DNA of 64,000 nt. It comes from Spirogloea muscicola (Eukaryota; Streptophyta; Zygnematophyceae; Spirogloeales; Spirogloeaceae). A program made the translations under genes and the position numbers. The stretch spans positions 741,502 to 805,501 of the forward strand of contig WELB01000021.1 in the NCBI GenBank assembly GCA_009602725.1. Direction: 5' to 3'. Shown here one piece after another: positions 1-11,540 of this stretch. The notes beneath the pieces were generated by a model that was not told where the DNA came from, did not search any database, and saw only the letters and a program-made list of their open reading frames with translations. Position 1 is the first letter of the stretch; the number at the start of each line of letters is the position of its first letter.

Positions 1-267
1 GGCACAGCGTGATAGGACAGACAGCTGAAGGCTGAAAGCTTGGGGTTGCCTTCAATACTTGATCCATTCAACTGGGCTTGCGTTTCGTCTACTTCCCTAT
101 GGACCCGGGAAGTGAACGCCTCCGCCGTCGTAGCTGCGCAAATTCCAGCTAAGGAAATGTCAAAGGGAGTCGACTCGGTCTAGGGTGCAGCCCCAAGAGA
201 AACAGCCCTTCCAACTTTCGGCAATGGCTGTGAGAGGCAGATGGCGCGCAGTGCACAATGGTGAAGC

Positions 268-640
268 GGAGGCCAAATCACAGCACGGCCAGCACCTGCG
301 TGCCGGCCGTGCCGTGCTCTAGCTGCAGCCTCTGGCTTTCGTCAGGGAGATTGCTTCCCGGCTGCTAGTCTTTCGGATTTGCGGCTCCTCACTCGTGGTC
401 ACTCGTGACGCCTAGTATCTGCTTTTTGCGCCATCCGGCCCTTTCCTAACCCGTCCATTCCTTTGGGCTGGCCTCTCACAGCCACTGCTGTCAATTCGGA
501 AGAGCTGTCTCCTTTACTGTGTCATCCATCCTACCCAAGCTCTGAGAGTGCTTTTCGGCCCATTCTGACCTTGCTCATTTTTCTCGGGCTGGCTGTTCAC
601 AGCCCTCGCCCCCCTTAGGAGAGCCACTTATCCTTTTGGA
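268..640 (+). mobile_element. LINE 3' end, tail type A (truncated copies)
   Basis: The stretch 268-400 reads like the end of the LINE reading frame seen elsewhere here (RAGRAL, then AAASG, then a TRG-like ending near TCACTCGTGG). It is followed by TTTTTGCGCCATCCGGCC and a core with GGGCTGGCCTCTCACAGCC. A second tail core follows at about 565-640 (CTCGGGCTGGCTGTTCACAG). The same order of coding end, spacer and core recurs at 62.4 kb, which defines this as an element end and not chance. Both copies lack almost all of the coding region, as expected for 5'-truncated LINE insertions. Confidence 0.65.
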
Positions 641-659
641 AGAGCTCACTTCTTCTCTC

Positions 660-2000
660 AGTCTAGGGTATTGGCTGTGAGAGGCCAGCCCAAAGAATTG
701 AACAAATTTTATAGGGCAGGAAGGCGCAGACGGACATGATTTTCAGTGACTTCTGCCAAAAGTGCGCCGTGCATGAGCTCCGCTTGGCCTCCCTTATGGA
801 TTATGCGCACCGTGCACAGTCTCCCTCTCTTAGCTATTAGGTCCCTTAGCATAGGGCTTCGCTTAATTCAGGCCCATCTTTTGCACTAGCTTCTGCCTGA
901 ACAGAGCATTTGCTTCACATGGCCTACCTTTCGTTTAATATACACCGCGCGTCTTCTCTCCTGCAGAGGAGCAGGTGTTGGTCGAGAACATCCACCCACT
1001 TTAAGAAGGTGGCTGGGTCGAGAAGATCGCCGAATAGCGGATTCACAGGCAGAATGCAATGTGTGGCTTGGGCAAGCTGTGCGCGTATGAGCGAGTAAGT
1101 GGCTTGTACTCCATTGGGCTGGCCTCTCCCTCTTCTCATAGCCATTGCCCCCATTAGTATAGCTTCTTCTGTCCGAGGTGGGGTGAAGGTTTCTACCTTG
1201 GGGGTATCCTGGGATCACGGAAGCACTGTGGGAGATATGCTAGCCACAGGCACACCGCCACTCCAGTGGAATCATTGTTGGCCGTCAGCAAGTCAGAATT
1301 ATTTTGACAAGGTCAACAAGGGGCCGGAGAGCGACTACCACGAAGCTACATCCGAGCGGAGGGGGGCGAGAAAAGCAGCTCTCAAAGGGGTGAGGGCTGT
1401 AAACAGCCAGCCAGCTTAGACTGTACAAGGTAAGGCGAGGTGGACGAGGCGAGAGGAGAAGTGACTGTTGTCAAGACCACAGCAGGCACCCGTTGTGGTC
1501 TTCAACAAATTGTCACCGGCGCCTTTGGACCTTGTTCATTCTTTGTGGGCGAAATGGCTTCTTCCCAGCCCTCGCCTTTGCACCTGAGTTGCTTCTCCTC
1601 GGCTTTGCAGTAAGACGGCGTCAGCCATTTCAGCTGGAGACGAGGCAGCCCAACCAAGTTGGCAAGTTGTGCCCGGCGAGAGTCGTAAGAAAGAAAGACT
1701 CTTCAGTAGAATGGAATGTGGCTCTCCCAATGGGGGCAAGGTTTGTGAACAGCCAGCCATAAAAGATTGACTATCTTCGAAGGGGCCAAAAGCGCTCTCA
1801 GAGCTTGGCCGGTAGGATGTATTACTCAGTAAGCACGAGTGAGGGCCGCAAATCAGAAAGACTAGAAAGAAAGTGGCTCTGCCAAAGAAAATGGGCGAGG
1901 GTTTTAGGGTAGATGACGACGGCCGTGATTGGTCAGCCCAGTAAGGAATGACAATGTCCGAAGGGGCCAAAAAAACATTAAAGCATGAGAAAGTCAAGCT
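660..2000. repeat. Cluster of LINE type A tails in both orientations
   Basis: At least five tail cores are recognisable: about 668-715 (-), 1385-1440 (-), 1516-1600 (+), 1712-1870 (-) and 1872-1990 (-). The 1712-1870 copy includes the upstream AGCTTGGCCGGTAGGATG spacer and the CACGAGTGAG end of the LINE frame, so it is anchored to the LINE. An open frame on the minus strand at 924-1154 lies between tails; I do not recognise its product. Confidence 0.55.
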
Positions 2001-2339
2001 GCCCGGGACTGTGTGGCACGACTAAATTCTGCTGCGGGCGGCACACGGCGGCCGTCTTGTCGACGCCGCTATGAGCTTGTGCCTTACGCCTGACGTCGCA
2101 CCCAGACACCAACGTGGGCAACAACGCCGTCACTTTATTCAGGAAACGGCTCTCAAGAAATGCCGCGGCAGGAGCAGTCACCAGTGAGCACAGCGCTCGC
2201 CAGCTGGGGCTGCATACGCGGCTGTGAGCACGCCTAATCGCCGTCGCACCGACGGCAGCGTCTATACGGCTGCTGCGCTTGGTAGGGCGATGCGGAGACT
2301 GGTGGCAAGCCCTATTCAGCAAGCGCTGGTCGCCTCCAG

Positions 2340-2420
2340 AAACAAAATGGAGTGTGTATTTAGTGACAGAGGGCCTGAGTGGCCAAGTACAAGTGGCCGA
2401 GAGCTTCCAGGAACCCAGTC
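2340..2420 (-). repeat. LINE tail type B fragment
   Basis: Read on the minus strand it contains TTGTACTTGGCC, a 5-base spacer and GGCCCTCTGTCACTAAATAC. This is the core of the second LINE tail type, also seen at 15.4, 29.1, 36.4, 47.2, 48.1 and 58.9 kb. Confidence 0.5.
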
Positions 2421-2774
2421 TCTCTGACCTGAGGCTGCTTAGCAGAGGTTTCTGAGTGCTTCGTAGCACCACATCTGCAGAGTGATCCAGCGCATTGTTA
2501 ATCATTGCATCAGTACTTATTCCGCAAGCAGGTCAGTGAGAGGAAATGGCTAGAGAGGAAGCAAAGTGCTCGAGGATTTACTTCAAAGTATTGGTCAAAT
2601 CCTATAGCTCATTTTAAGTTGGAGCTGACATTGTATGCTCATGCATCATCGGCCTGCAGAGGGTGTTGCTGAGCAAGAGGAACATTCTCAAGTTGCTTAG
2701 AGGCATGCGCGTCTGCTCGTGACTCCTAAATGCATTGTCTGGTTGAAATAAGCTCTGCGCACTTACAGCCTCAC

Positions 2775-2997
2775 CTTAAGGAAGGATCTGCAGGCGCTGG
2801 AGGCTTCCTGCATGGCCTCAAAGAACCTCTCGAGGGCCTTCATGCAAGCTGGTGTCAATGTCATGCCCATCTTGGACAACTCGGCTTTTGCAGCTTGAAT
2901 GTCAGTGTAACCTTGGTCCAAGAGCTGAATGAGACTTTCGGCTTTCTGAGGAAGGCTCTGTGACTTCACCGACCACTGACTCAGAATCCCTTCAGCT
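2775..2997 (-). CDS. Isolated helix-rich exon of unknown gene
   Basis: On the minus strand an open segment runs from an acceptor-like CTAGCTCAG to a donor CTTAAG|GTGAGG. It encodes about 74 residues, ending AMQEASSACRSFLK, with heptad-like spacing of Leu, Ala and charged residues that predicts amphipathic helices. The way it ends (Cys, two residues, hydrophobic pair, Lys or Gln, then GT) matches the exons at 4820-5080 and 30902-31123. No catalytic motif is visible and I found no convincing flanking exons, so it may be one exon of a real gene or a leftover of a decayed copy. The function is unknown. A resemblance to four-helix N-terminal domains of kinase-like or MLKL-like proteins is only an impression. 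Confidence 0.4.
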
Positions 2998-3554
2998 CTG
3001 AGCTAGACGACTTTGTGGAAGGTCTGCGGTGCAGGACATGCCGAACACGAATCACCCTCAAGGAGAGCAAGCATACAACACATCAAGAAGCAGGCAAGAG
3101 GTACGAAGCTGCAGAAGACAGAGAAGCAGAATAAGTGCTGTGCGTGTATGCCATAAACAAAGGTCCTGCTGCCTGCAGTCTGTCTTGTGAGCACAATGTA
3201 CACACATTGCCATGTTGTACACGTGTGGAACCTTGTACACTGTGGCGCTTCTTGATGTACCCGTCTGCAAGGCAAGGTAGGCTTCCTATCAAAGTGCAAG
3301 TCCTACAACGGCTGTTTTCACCAATGCTGGCTGGCTGCAGTCATCCTGGCTGGTTGATGATGTTGACATTACTAATTTCAGTGGAGCAAGACTGAGTGGG
3401 CTCTTCCTGCCACCCTTGCTCCCGCTTGGGTCGTGACTTTGAAGTGTCTTCGTGTGCGTGCCGCTCCGGGCCTTGCCCATGTTCTGGCATGGTTCTGGCA
3501 TGGCATGCTTCCTAGCAGCCTGCTTGGGAGATTAGAAGCTCTACTGAAAACGAA

Positions 3555-3900
3555 GAAGTGGCTCTCACAAAAGGGGCAAGGGCTGGCCCACTTACTGGGA
3601 AAGAAGTGAGCTTTCTACAGGGGGCGGGGGCAGCGAATGCCAGCCCATAAGGAATGGGCAAGGTCCAAAGGGCCGAATGGCGCTAAAACCACCAGATATG
3701 TGTGAGAGTACAGCGAAGGGGAGCTTAGTAACGCCGAGTCAGCAGCCGCAAAGGGGAGTAACGTGCAGCTGGAAATGAAGCACCCTGACGAGATCCGGCA
3801 GTAGCAGCCAAAGCGCGGCCTGCTCGCAAGTGCACAACGGGAGCCAGGAAACTGTGGAATGGATGGCTGCGAGAGGCCAGCCCAGGAGGTGGAAAAGACG
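3555..3900 (-). mobile_element. LINE 3' end, tail type A, with coding remnant
   Basis: On the minus strand 3725-3850 encodes RAGRALAATAGSRQG and ends in LLTRRY and a stop, the LINE C-terminus. It is followed downstream (3660-3555) by the tail with GACCTTGCCCATTCC and GGGCTGGC. A further tail core lies at 3860-3890. The copy is 5'-truncated. Confidence 0.65.
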
Positions 3901-4039
3901 GCAAACTCCTACAACCCAAGGGCCGTGTGATGGTCATGTCGGACTTACAAATTGGGGTCTGCAGACACAACAGTGCCTGTTTCGTTGCCATAATAAGTTC
4001 GTACAACATGTTGAGCTCAAGTCTGAATTGAAAGGGTCC

Positions 4040-4750
4040 TAGAGCAACTTGTATGATCCCAAATCACACTAATCGCAGATGTCATGGCTAGCCCTCACAG
4101 CGAATCATATCTGACTTCAAGTTGTAAGTATCAAGTACGACCACCGAGATTGTACTAGCTTCTACCTTACTAGTCAGCATCGTCCTCGACTTGACACAGA
4201 CACAAGAGGGAGGCTCTCAAGTCACTTGGTTACTTGCAGAGCACTCCATGACAAAAGTAGCAAGTACACTTCATCAATAGCCATGTGCCGGTAATTATGT
4301 ACATCCTAAATACACCTGCTACAGAAGTCACTCAGTGTTTACAAGATTCATATGCCAAGTTGCACTGCATACTCATTGTACTCTGTAACTGCAACTAGGT
4401 AGCTGCAGCCTAAGATTACATTCAGTACACAAATGAGAAGGCCTAGGCTAGGCTGCACTTTGATGTCATTGCATCTGGTTGAATGTGCTCATGATTGTGA
4501 TTCCTTGGACTGCACAAGTGCCTTTTGCTCTGTTCAATGAATCTATTGAGGTCCTCGTGGGATACCAAGCCTGCATAAGATCACGGGCATGTCTCCTCAG
4601 TCAGTGCGACTGCCATTGTGTGAACTACTTAGCTTCCAAAATTGCTTTCCAGTTGTTACAGTCTGCCAGTTGACCAATTTCAGTCTGTGGCTTCAGGCTC
4701 TTGAGATACAGCAGCCTCATATGTTGCCGAGGAATATTGTCGCTGACTAG
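4040..4750. other. Stretch without recognisable gene
   Basis: A small open frame at 4479-4673 (+) has no recognisable domain. No tail cores, splice-supported exons or RNA gene could be identified here. Confidence 0.4.
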
Positions 4751-4819
4751 TTCCCATCAGAGACAAGACGTGCTACATTCAATGCCGCAAGTATCAGCCG
4801 TGTTGCTTGCGTGTCTCAC

Positions 4820-5080
4820 CTGAATGATTTCAAGGCATGCACGTTGTGCATCATCCACTGCTTGCAAGAATCTTGACACAGAATCTTGCACAAGGGCAGC
4901 ATTGACAGGAGTCTGCCTGTGCATCTCCTGCATCAATGATTGTATGATATTTTCCGCTCGTTGCAACATGGGAAGCAGCAACAAGGCCTCCTGTCTTGGG
5001 TGTTGTTGGCTGTACGCTTGCCAATGCTGCGACAGATTCGTCATCGTATTGAAGATTACGGCTCGAGCAGCCAGGATGAC
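4820..5080 (-). CDS. Helix-rich symmetric exon (phase 0/0), unknown gene
   Basis: On the minus strand the segment is bounded by an acceptor GGTCGCAG|GTC and a donor ATTCAG|GTGAGA. It is exactly 87 codons long and in phase 0 at both ends. It encodes a Leu/Gln/Ala-rich helical peptide (starts VILAARAVIFNTMTNLSQHW, ends AQRACLEIIQ). Start and end resemble the exon at 30902-31123, which also begins with Val after an acceptor GCAG and ends in L-Q|GTGA. This is good evidence for a true exon of a gene family; the product is not recognised. Neighbouring exons could not be placed, so the gene may be larger or the copy may be dead. Confidence 0.5.
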
Positions 5081-5939
5081 CTGCGACCACAGAGCTAGCA
5101 GGTGCAAATTGGTCAAGCATGTGTATTCACACTTGACTACTTTGGAAGTCAGTTCAAGTCAACATAGTGATTATGGAAGCCTCTAGAAATACCAGTCTTG
5201 CTCATGAAAATGCTAGCTGTAGCCTCAAGATCCTGGCACTTAGGATAGTGAGAGGCCTGACTACTATCCTTGCCTAAGTACAAGGAGTACATCGAAATCT
5301 CTATGCTGCTTGGTGCAATTAGCAAAGGCGGAGAGAAGTGGCAATGCTGCAATCAGAGTGTGGCATGCTCACAGGCTGTGCTTGTGACGGGGTGAGGATA
5401 GTCGCATATCTAGTTCCACCATATGGATAATGGCCAAGACCAATGTTGGAAGCTGTGTCGAATGTCGCACTTGGCCACATTGTGTCCAGGTGCAGGAGAT
5501 CGTTGGATGCAGCACAAAGTCAGAAGCACGGAGCTGCTGGGACCTTCCCAGAACGTGTACGCAAGCGCCAAATGCTGAAGGCTTCCTAGCAGAGCCGGAG
5601 TCGGAACACCCCGTTACTTCGGAAGACTTCGACCGGACCTTGGAGCAGGCAGCTGGCAGGGTGTCAGCATTGACCTCGGGTAGCGGCGCGAGCGCAGCAC
5701 AGATGAGAGAAGGCGCCGCGGAGGATGGAGGGAGGCGGGCAAGGGAGCAGGGGTGGTGTGGAAGTGCGGCGCTTGGCTTCTGAGCAGCACTTACTGAAGG
5801 CGTACCAACGATGGCGGGCCGCCACCGCCACGCCAGGATGGGGGCCAAGCCTAGGAATGGCGGGAGCCGCTCTCCGCCATCGCGGGGTGGCCGGCCTCCG
5901 CCCCCTAGCCCTCCTTGACTAAACTTGACTAAGTGGCGC

Positions 5940-6480
5940 TTTTTAGCTGGCGCTATTCGGCGCCTTCCGACCTTGTCAATTCTTTCGGGCTGGCTGTTCA
6001 CAGCCCTTGCCCACTTTGGAGACTTTCCTTTTGGGAGAGAAGGCGCGTGGTGCGCATGAAATTGAAAGGGAGGCCAATTCTAGCCTTACAAGTGTCCCGT
6101 TAAATGGGTAATGAGCTGGCTAAGGGGGACATTAATATCCCCGAGTGAGCACATGCATATCTGACAAGCTATATTATATATCTGACAAGCGAGGCGCCAA
6201 ACCACCACCACGGAAGCCGTTAGCCATTTGGGAGAGCCACTTTCTTTCTTGGCTACATGGCGCAAGAGCAGCTTACGTGGCGCCGTCGAAAAGAGAAGTG
6301 GTTCTTCCAACGGGGGCAAGGGCTGTGAGAAGTAGGAAAGGACCAACTAAGTCAACCAACCTCTTGGTGTTCTTGTGATCTGGCCCTTTTCCTTTCCTTT
6401 TCCTGGCTCGGTTGGCCATTGTTCATTCTTTTGTGGGCTGGCTTTTCACAGCCCTCGCCCCCTTTGCCGGAGCTGCTTTC
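5940..6480. repeat. LINE type A tails
   Basis: Cores occur at about 5960-6030 (+; TTTCGGGCTGGCTGTTCACA) and 6410-6480 (+; GTGGGCTGGCTTTTCACAG), with a partial reversed core near 6290-6340. The upstream open frames at 5369-6001 (-) and 5430-5783 (+) overlap each other, show no known domain and are not called as genes. Confidence 0.5.
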
Positions 6481-6489
6481 CGGGCAAAC

Positions 6490-6850
6490 ACCATTGCTCC
6501 CTTTCACTATATACACTCTTCATCACTTAATACACACTCCATTGCCTTTTGGCCGAGCGGAAGAAGTCACATAGAGTCAAGGACCACCCTGCTGTCGATA
6601 TTTTCTGCCCGCTGCCCAGCGGCCCCGCGAACAGTGTGCCGCACTTCCTGGAGTCTCGGTGCCTTTGGATCTTGTGTCCTGCTAGTGCATGCGTCTATCT
6701 ACGCCCCTCCAGCGGTCCCAAGCGCTTGTTTTGCCGGCAGTGCCGGTCGCGCCCTTGCAGCAGCCTCTGGCTTGCGCGACGGGGTTGCTTTTTCCTCCCC
6801 TCGGCTTCATCTGACTTCCTGTTGCTAACGCGGGGGTACTAAGAGCCCCC
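6490..6850 (+). mobile_element. LINE C-terminal coding remnant
   Basis: The segment encodes AERKKSHRVKDHP, which matches the LINE order at 9.5-10.1 kb (GKERKYADHP) and 53.6 kb (AEQKKLH then YKDHP). It ends with a serine- and arginine-rich frame and the terminal DFLLLTRGY before the stop at 6840. The frame differs from the other copies in the middle, so small indels have occurred. It belongs to a non-LTR retrotransposon ORF2 C-terminus, the region after the reverse transcriptase and restriction-like endonuclease. Confidence 0.6.
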
Positions 6851-7639
6851 TTGTCTGCCTAGCCTGTGGCTCTGCTGATATAGTCGCTGCTATAGTCATG
6901 AACACTTTCTGTATGCACCTGGCTGGCTCTTACAGCGGCTTTTCTGACATCAGCAGCCGCATTCTCCTTCTGGAAGGGCTCACTTCTTCTTTGATAGAGC
7001 TATTCACCAATCACAAGAGATGCTTCATTTACTTCACAGCCATCGCCCACTGTGGAAGAGGTCCTCCTCCGTGGCTGGTGCTGCTTGCCCGGCTCTGCCC
7101 CTTAATTCCTAGGCTCGGATGGCCAGCCACCGGTCCCCAAGAGTGCTCTCTTCTTCACATTTCAGGGGCCAGGCGCTAATGGTCGCTGCAACTTTCACAA
7201 GGCATGGACCACGTCAACAGTGAGTCCATCTTTACTTTCGTACACCACAATGAAGGGGCTGTCCAGCAGAGCGCCTCCCGAGGCCGCCGCTAGCACTATT
7301 GGCATTGTCCAGCATAGCTTGCAAATTCCAAGCTGCAGCTGACATACCCTAAGGTTCCGAATGCCTCAAATTGCCGTGGAGGATGCCTACACCTGCCTAC
7401 ATCCTTGACTTGCGGTGCAAATCAGGATGGCGTGGCATCATGATAAGAAGAGCACTCGTGTTGCTGTGGAGGGACAATCTGAAATTGACTCAATGTGATA
7501 GCACGCGTATACTCACCAAGACCACTCACTCTACTGTGCATCCTTATGGTTGTACACACTAGCTAATGGTAGACATTGTCTATCTGCTCGATAAGAGCGA
7601 GGGAAACCTTACATAACCAAGTGGGCAATGGATGGCTGT

Positions 7640-7990
7640 GAAAGGGGAAGATAGTCATTCAGGAGTTGGCAAGGGTTGTAAAAGGCCAGCCCATACGCCA
7701 GCCCTACTTCGGCTGGGTCGGTCATGCTCGACACCGCAGCAATTCAGGAAAGATCTCTCAGGGGGGCGATCGCTGTAGAATAAAGAAAACCTCTCAAGAG
7801 GCGGCGATGGCCATGAAGGCCCGCTGAAACAATTGCAGCCAGCCCACACTCGGTCTCCTTCAATTTGTTGGTTCTCAGGCTGGCTGGCCCTTTACAGCCA
7901 TTGCACCCATTGAAGAGCTGCTTTATTTGGACCTTGTTCAGTCTTGTTGGGCTGGCCTTTTACCCGCCATGGGCCCCCTTTGACAGCACG
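7640..7990. repeat. LINE type A tails, both orientations
   Basis: Cores: about 7660-7700 (-; TTGTAAAAGGCCAGCCCATA), 7870-7910 (+) and 7935-7985 (+; TTGTTGGGCTGGCCTTTTAC). All are short and lack coding sequence. Confidence 0.45.
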
Positions 7991-8574
7991 GCTTCTTCTT
8001 TTTGGGCTGGCCTTTCCTCGACCCCTTTCAAAGCACAGGCGCACGGTGCGCACGAAACGAAAGGGAGGCCAATCCGAGCCTTACAGAGTCCTGGAACGGG
8101 GCTATAAGGTGGCTAAGGGGGTCTCGAGTACCCACGAGTGAGCACTTACATATCTAACAAGCTAAGCTGAGGAGCCAGAGCACCACCATGCAAATCATTA
8201 GCCTGGCCTAGAGCACACTGGTGTATTGCGAGTGCCTTGGAGCGCTTCAGACTCAATGAACGCCGCGTTCATAGCAAGCAACTATTGCTTGCGGGAAGCT
8301 AAAACGTCCTAAGCTACCCATCCGACTACATCGGCAGTCATCCACAAGCTGTGCTAGGCGATGGAGGACGATTAGCTGAGTCTCTCTTTCACAAAGTCAT
8401 CCCCACCTTTTTGAGGAGCTTCGTAATTAGGACCTGTCCACCTGTGTGCTAGCCTCTTTCAAAGCCATCGCCTCGCGACAGAGCTCAACCTCGTATACTT
8501 GGTAGGTCTCGTTCACTCTTTTCTGGCTCTCTTCCTCTGACTGGCTGCTCGAGTCCGTGCCTTTCTACGGAGAG

Positions 8575-8850
8575 TGTGACTGTCTTGAAAGGGGCAAGAG
8601 CTGTGCACAGCCAGGCCGTAAAGATTTGACAAAAATTTGAAGAGGCCAAAGGTGCTATCTTAGAGCTCGGCCGGTAAGATGAAGCACTTCGTAACCACGA
8701 GTGCGGAGCCGCAAACCAAGAAAACTAGCAGCCGGAAAGCAATCCCACTGACGAAAGCCCAGAGGCTGCAGCTTGAGCATGGCCCGCACGCAGATGCAAG
8801 GCGTGGGCCGTGGAACACTGGAGGGAGATGAAGAGGTGCATACAAAAGGC
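8575..8850 (-). mobile_element. LINE 3' end, tail type A, with coding remnant
   Basis: On the minus strand the piece encodes SLQCSTAHALHLRAGHAQAA, then a short Ser/Gly-rich run. The tail follows with CTTACCGGCCGAGCTC and a diverged GGCCTGGCTGTGCACAGC core. The order matches the copy at 1712-1870, giving an independent instance of coding end joined to tail A. Confidence 0.65.
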
Positions 8851-9139
8851 TAGCGAGCCAGCGGTGTTGACGTCGGCCTGCTCACCTCGCCTGCGGGACA
8901 GAGCACGTCGCGTAAGCCTGGCAACAAGTTGAGCAACTGGGACCCCAAAGCCCCGTGCACATCGACGGCTAGGAGGACGAACTTGTCCCCTGCCGGGTGG
9001 TCCCCTGCCGGCTGGTCGTCGCTTTGCTGCGAGCGCCGTTAGCCGCTGCATGGCCAGCCCTCGAGGCAGAAAGTATATGAACCAGCCGTTTGGTTAAGCC
9101 ACATGGCTCTGTTGGCAATACATGATATTTGGGACAAGT

Positions 9140-9285
9140 GGGCCCGGCAGGTGGCGGGCTGCCCTGCTGGGCAAGTGGCCCGCCCAGAGGCGGGCCCCCG
9201 CCCGTCCAGAAATACCCCTCGCCAGGATCCGCCCCGTTTAAGGCGAGGATCTTTGGCCCGCCGCAAGGCGGGCCATGGGGCGACC
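9140..9285. repeat. Two GC-rich hairpin-forming short palindromes
   Basis: GGCCCGCCCAGAGGCGGGCC (near 9177-9196) and GGCCCGCCGCAAGGCGGGCC (near 9257-9276) are inverted repeats with 8-base arms around a 4-base loop. They lie just beyond the 3' end of the LINE copy that ends at about 9340. No function is known; they could be small hairpin repeats used elsewhere in the genome. Confidence 0.5.
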
Positions 9286-9339
9286 CGCTCACACGCCTGG
9301 GGGGTGGGTGGCACGGGAAAGCACGAAGAGAAAAGCGCG

Positions 9340-10900
9340 CCCATAGAAAAGAGGGGCTGGCCAAGCCAGCCCAAAAAAGAATGGACAATGTCCAAAGCCA
9401 AAGCAAGAGGAGCCGGAGAAAGGACTACACTACAACATACTGCAGAACACAGAAAGGATGCAGAGGAAAGCTCAGTACCCACGAGTGAGCAACATCAGGT
9501 CTGAGTAGCTCGCTGCAGGGAAAGAGGCGCTCCGCCGAGACCCAGAGGCGGCGGCATAGCACGGCCTGCGCGCGTATGGACGGCGTGGGCAAGGGAGCGT
9601 TGAAGCGATACGGCCAGGCGCATGCGGAAGACTTGTGCGAGCGACCCGGCGGCGTTGAAGCCGGGCATCGCCCCTGGCAGACCCGGCCGCCGGTCAATGG
9701 CCTGGCGAGCAAGCCGCTGAATGAGATCCAGCCAGCGGCTGCCGAAAGCCCCGTGTACATCCATCGCCAGGGCCGCGAATTCATCCCCCACTGGGTGATC
9801 AGCGTATTTTCGCTCCTTGCCGCGGGCCGCCTGGCCGACCGCGTGCCCTGCAAACGACGCCGATCTGGTGGGGTTGGCGGAGTCGATGCAGTCTGTTGTC
9901 ACCACATCAGCGATGATGCGGGACCGCCGCCGGGCGGGATTGCGACCAGGTCGGCGCGACGCGTATGGGGCTGGCCGTCCGCGCCCAGCTGGATGGGCAT
10001 GATGGAGGAGTTCTCCACCGCGACCTTGAAGCCCGCCTCCGAAAACACCCCCTGCATACCATCGCGCAGGAGGTCGTGGGAAGCGGTCCGCTCGCCCCCG
10101 TGTGCGCACCGGAGCATGTGGGCGGCCAGCTCCGCAGGATCAACGTGACGGGCACCGCACTCGCTTTGAGTGACGCCCACGAGGCAGGGAGGGAGGAGGC
10201 CCAAGAGCCGGTGGACCGCCGTCCGGAAGACCTCGTCGGGCATTGTGAGCGCCGCGTGGAGTGGAAGCGCCAATAGCCACGCCGCCGCCCCAGGGGAGGA
10301 GGCTGAGAGCAGTCGGGCGCGCCCTCGCAGGTCAGCCGGGGGGAGAAGCTCCACCACCTGGTCGGAGGCCGCTTGTTCAACCAACGCCGAGAAGCGTGCC
10401 TGGGCACGTCTGGTCTGGGGTGTGGGCGAGGTGGATGAAAGGAACAGCCTGTTCCGACATGCGGGGGTGAACTGCCAGGAGCCCGTCGCGGGCACGAGCG
10501 GAGGGCAACCTGAAAAGGCAGCTGACCGATCTCCACCTCAGCTGCCACCCGCTCCAGGACGCGCTGGCCGTCCACGAGGAACCTCTGGCTCATTGTGGCT
10601 GCCACCTGAGCCCAGCTACCCATGTAGGCCGAAGAGCCTTGGGCTGAGGCTCGACAGGAGTTCGAACCGGTGAAGCTCAGGAGCAGCCTTGCCGCTGCTC
10701 GCCGCCGCAGCCGCCGCCGCACTCTGCTTCGGGGCCTGCTGCGGCGGCCTGCGCCCAGGAGGTAGAGTCGCCGCCGGACGGCTGCGCCACAGGGCCTGTC
10801 TTTCGCTGCGCCGATGCGCTAGTGCTTTGCCTGTGTAGTGGGTTGGTCCCTAAACCCCCCACAGCCGAATTCAACAAGGACTGCTCACCCTAAGTGCGTG
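9340..10900 (-). mobile_element. LINE ORF2 C-terminal half with 3' tail (longest copy)
   Basis: On the minus strand about 1.4 kb encodes the end of a non-LTR retrotransposon polyprotein. In order it has: a segment with RGRARLLSASSPGAAAWLLA and a GLLPP block; a diverged zinc-binding-like and endonuclease-like block (HMLRCAHGGERTASHDLL, then RRADLVAIPPGGG and ADVVTTD); KERKYADHPVGDEF; and the terminal MRLAVSLQRSLAHAVHTRAG. These blocks follow the usual order after the reverse transcriptase in LINEs with a restriction-like endonuclease. The coding region is spread over two frames, so at least one frameshift is present near 9.9 kb, and the reverse transcriptase itself is absent. The tail runs from about 9500 to 9340 and ends at GCGCGC after CTCTTTTCTATGG. 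Confidence 0.75.
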
Positions 10901-11334
10901 TGTAGGGCGAGGTTCCTTACAGAAAGCCTCGGATTGGAACGGTTCACCCCATCTGTAGTGACCATGCGGACCGCCGCCCGGCGCGGTGGCCACTAGGTCG
11001 ACCTGCCGAGTATAGAGTCCATCCGCCTTCTGCAGGATAGGCATGATGGACGTGTTTTTAGATGGAGCCCCTCCCTCTCATTGATAGTAACGAGTCTCCC
11101 ATGTCTCTGGACCTTGTTTACCCTAGCCTTCTTTGGAAGAGCCGCTTCTTCCTTCAGCTCCTGCTGGTGCCGTCCCGCTACTCACGACCGCGTGACTCTG
11201 CCTCCATTGTGCAAAGTTGGTTGGACTGGGGAAGCGCTGATACTTTCCATGACTCCGCGCTGGCTGAAAGACCGGGCCGAGGGGGCCATACATGGATGTT
11301 GACCCTCGCAGATGTAGGAAAAAATAAGTGCTCG

Positions 11335-11540
11335 CCCGTAGGAAAGAGAGGCTGGCAAAGCCAGCCAAAGAAAAATTGGACATTATTCAAACCAAAAAAG
11401 GAACAGATGCCGAAGAAGGAACTACACTACAAAGCAAACGACGATGCAGAGGGAAAGGCGGATGGATGCTCAGTATCCACAAGTGAGCAACAGCAAATCA
11501 GGATGTAGGAGGCTTGCAGCAGGCAGAATATGGATCTCGG
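11335..11540 (-). mobile_element. LINE type A tail, solo copy
   Basis: The minus-strand sequence aligns with the tail at 9340-9500: CTGATTTGCTGTTGCTCACT, GTGGATACTGAGC, then a core with TTTGGCTGGCTTTGCCAGCC, ending TACGGGCGAGC. The shared 3' end with the copies at 9.34, 15.87, 18.61 and 21.80 kb marks the true element boundary. Confidence 0.65.
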
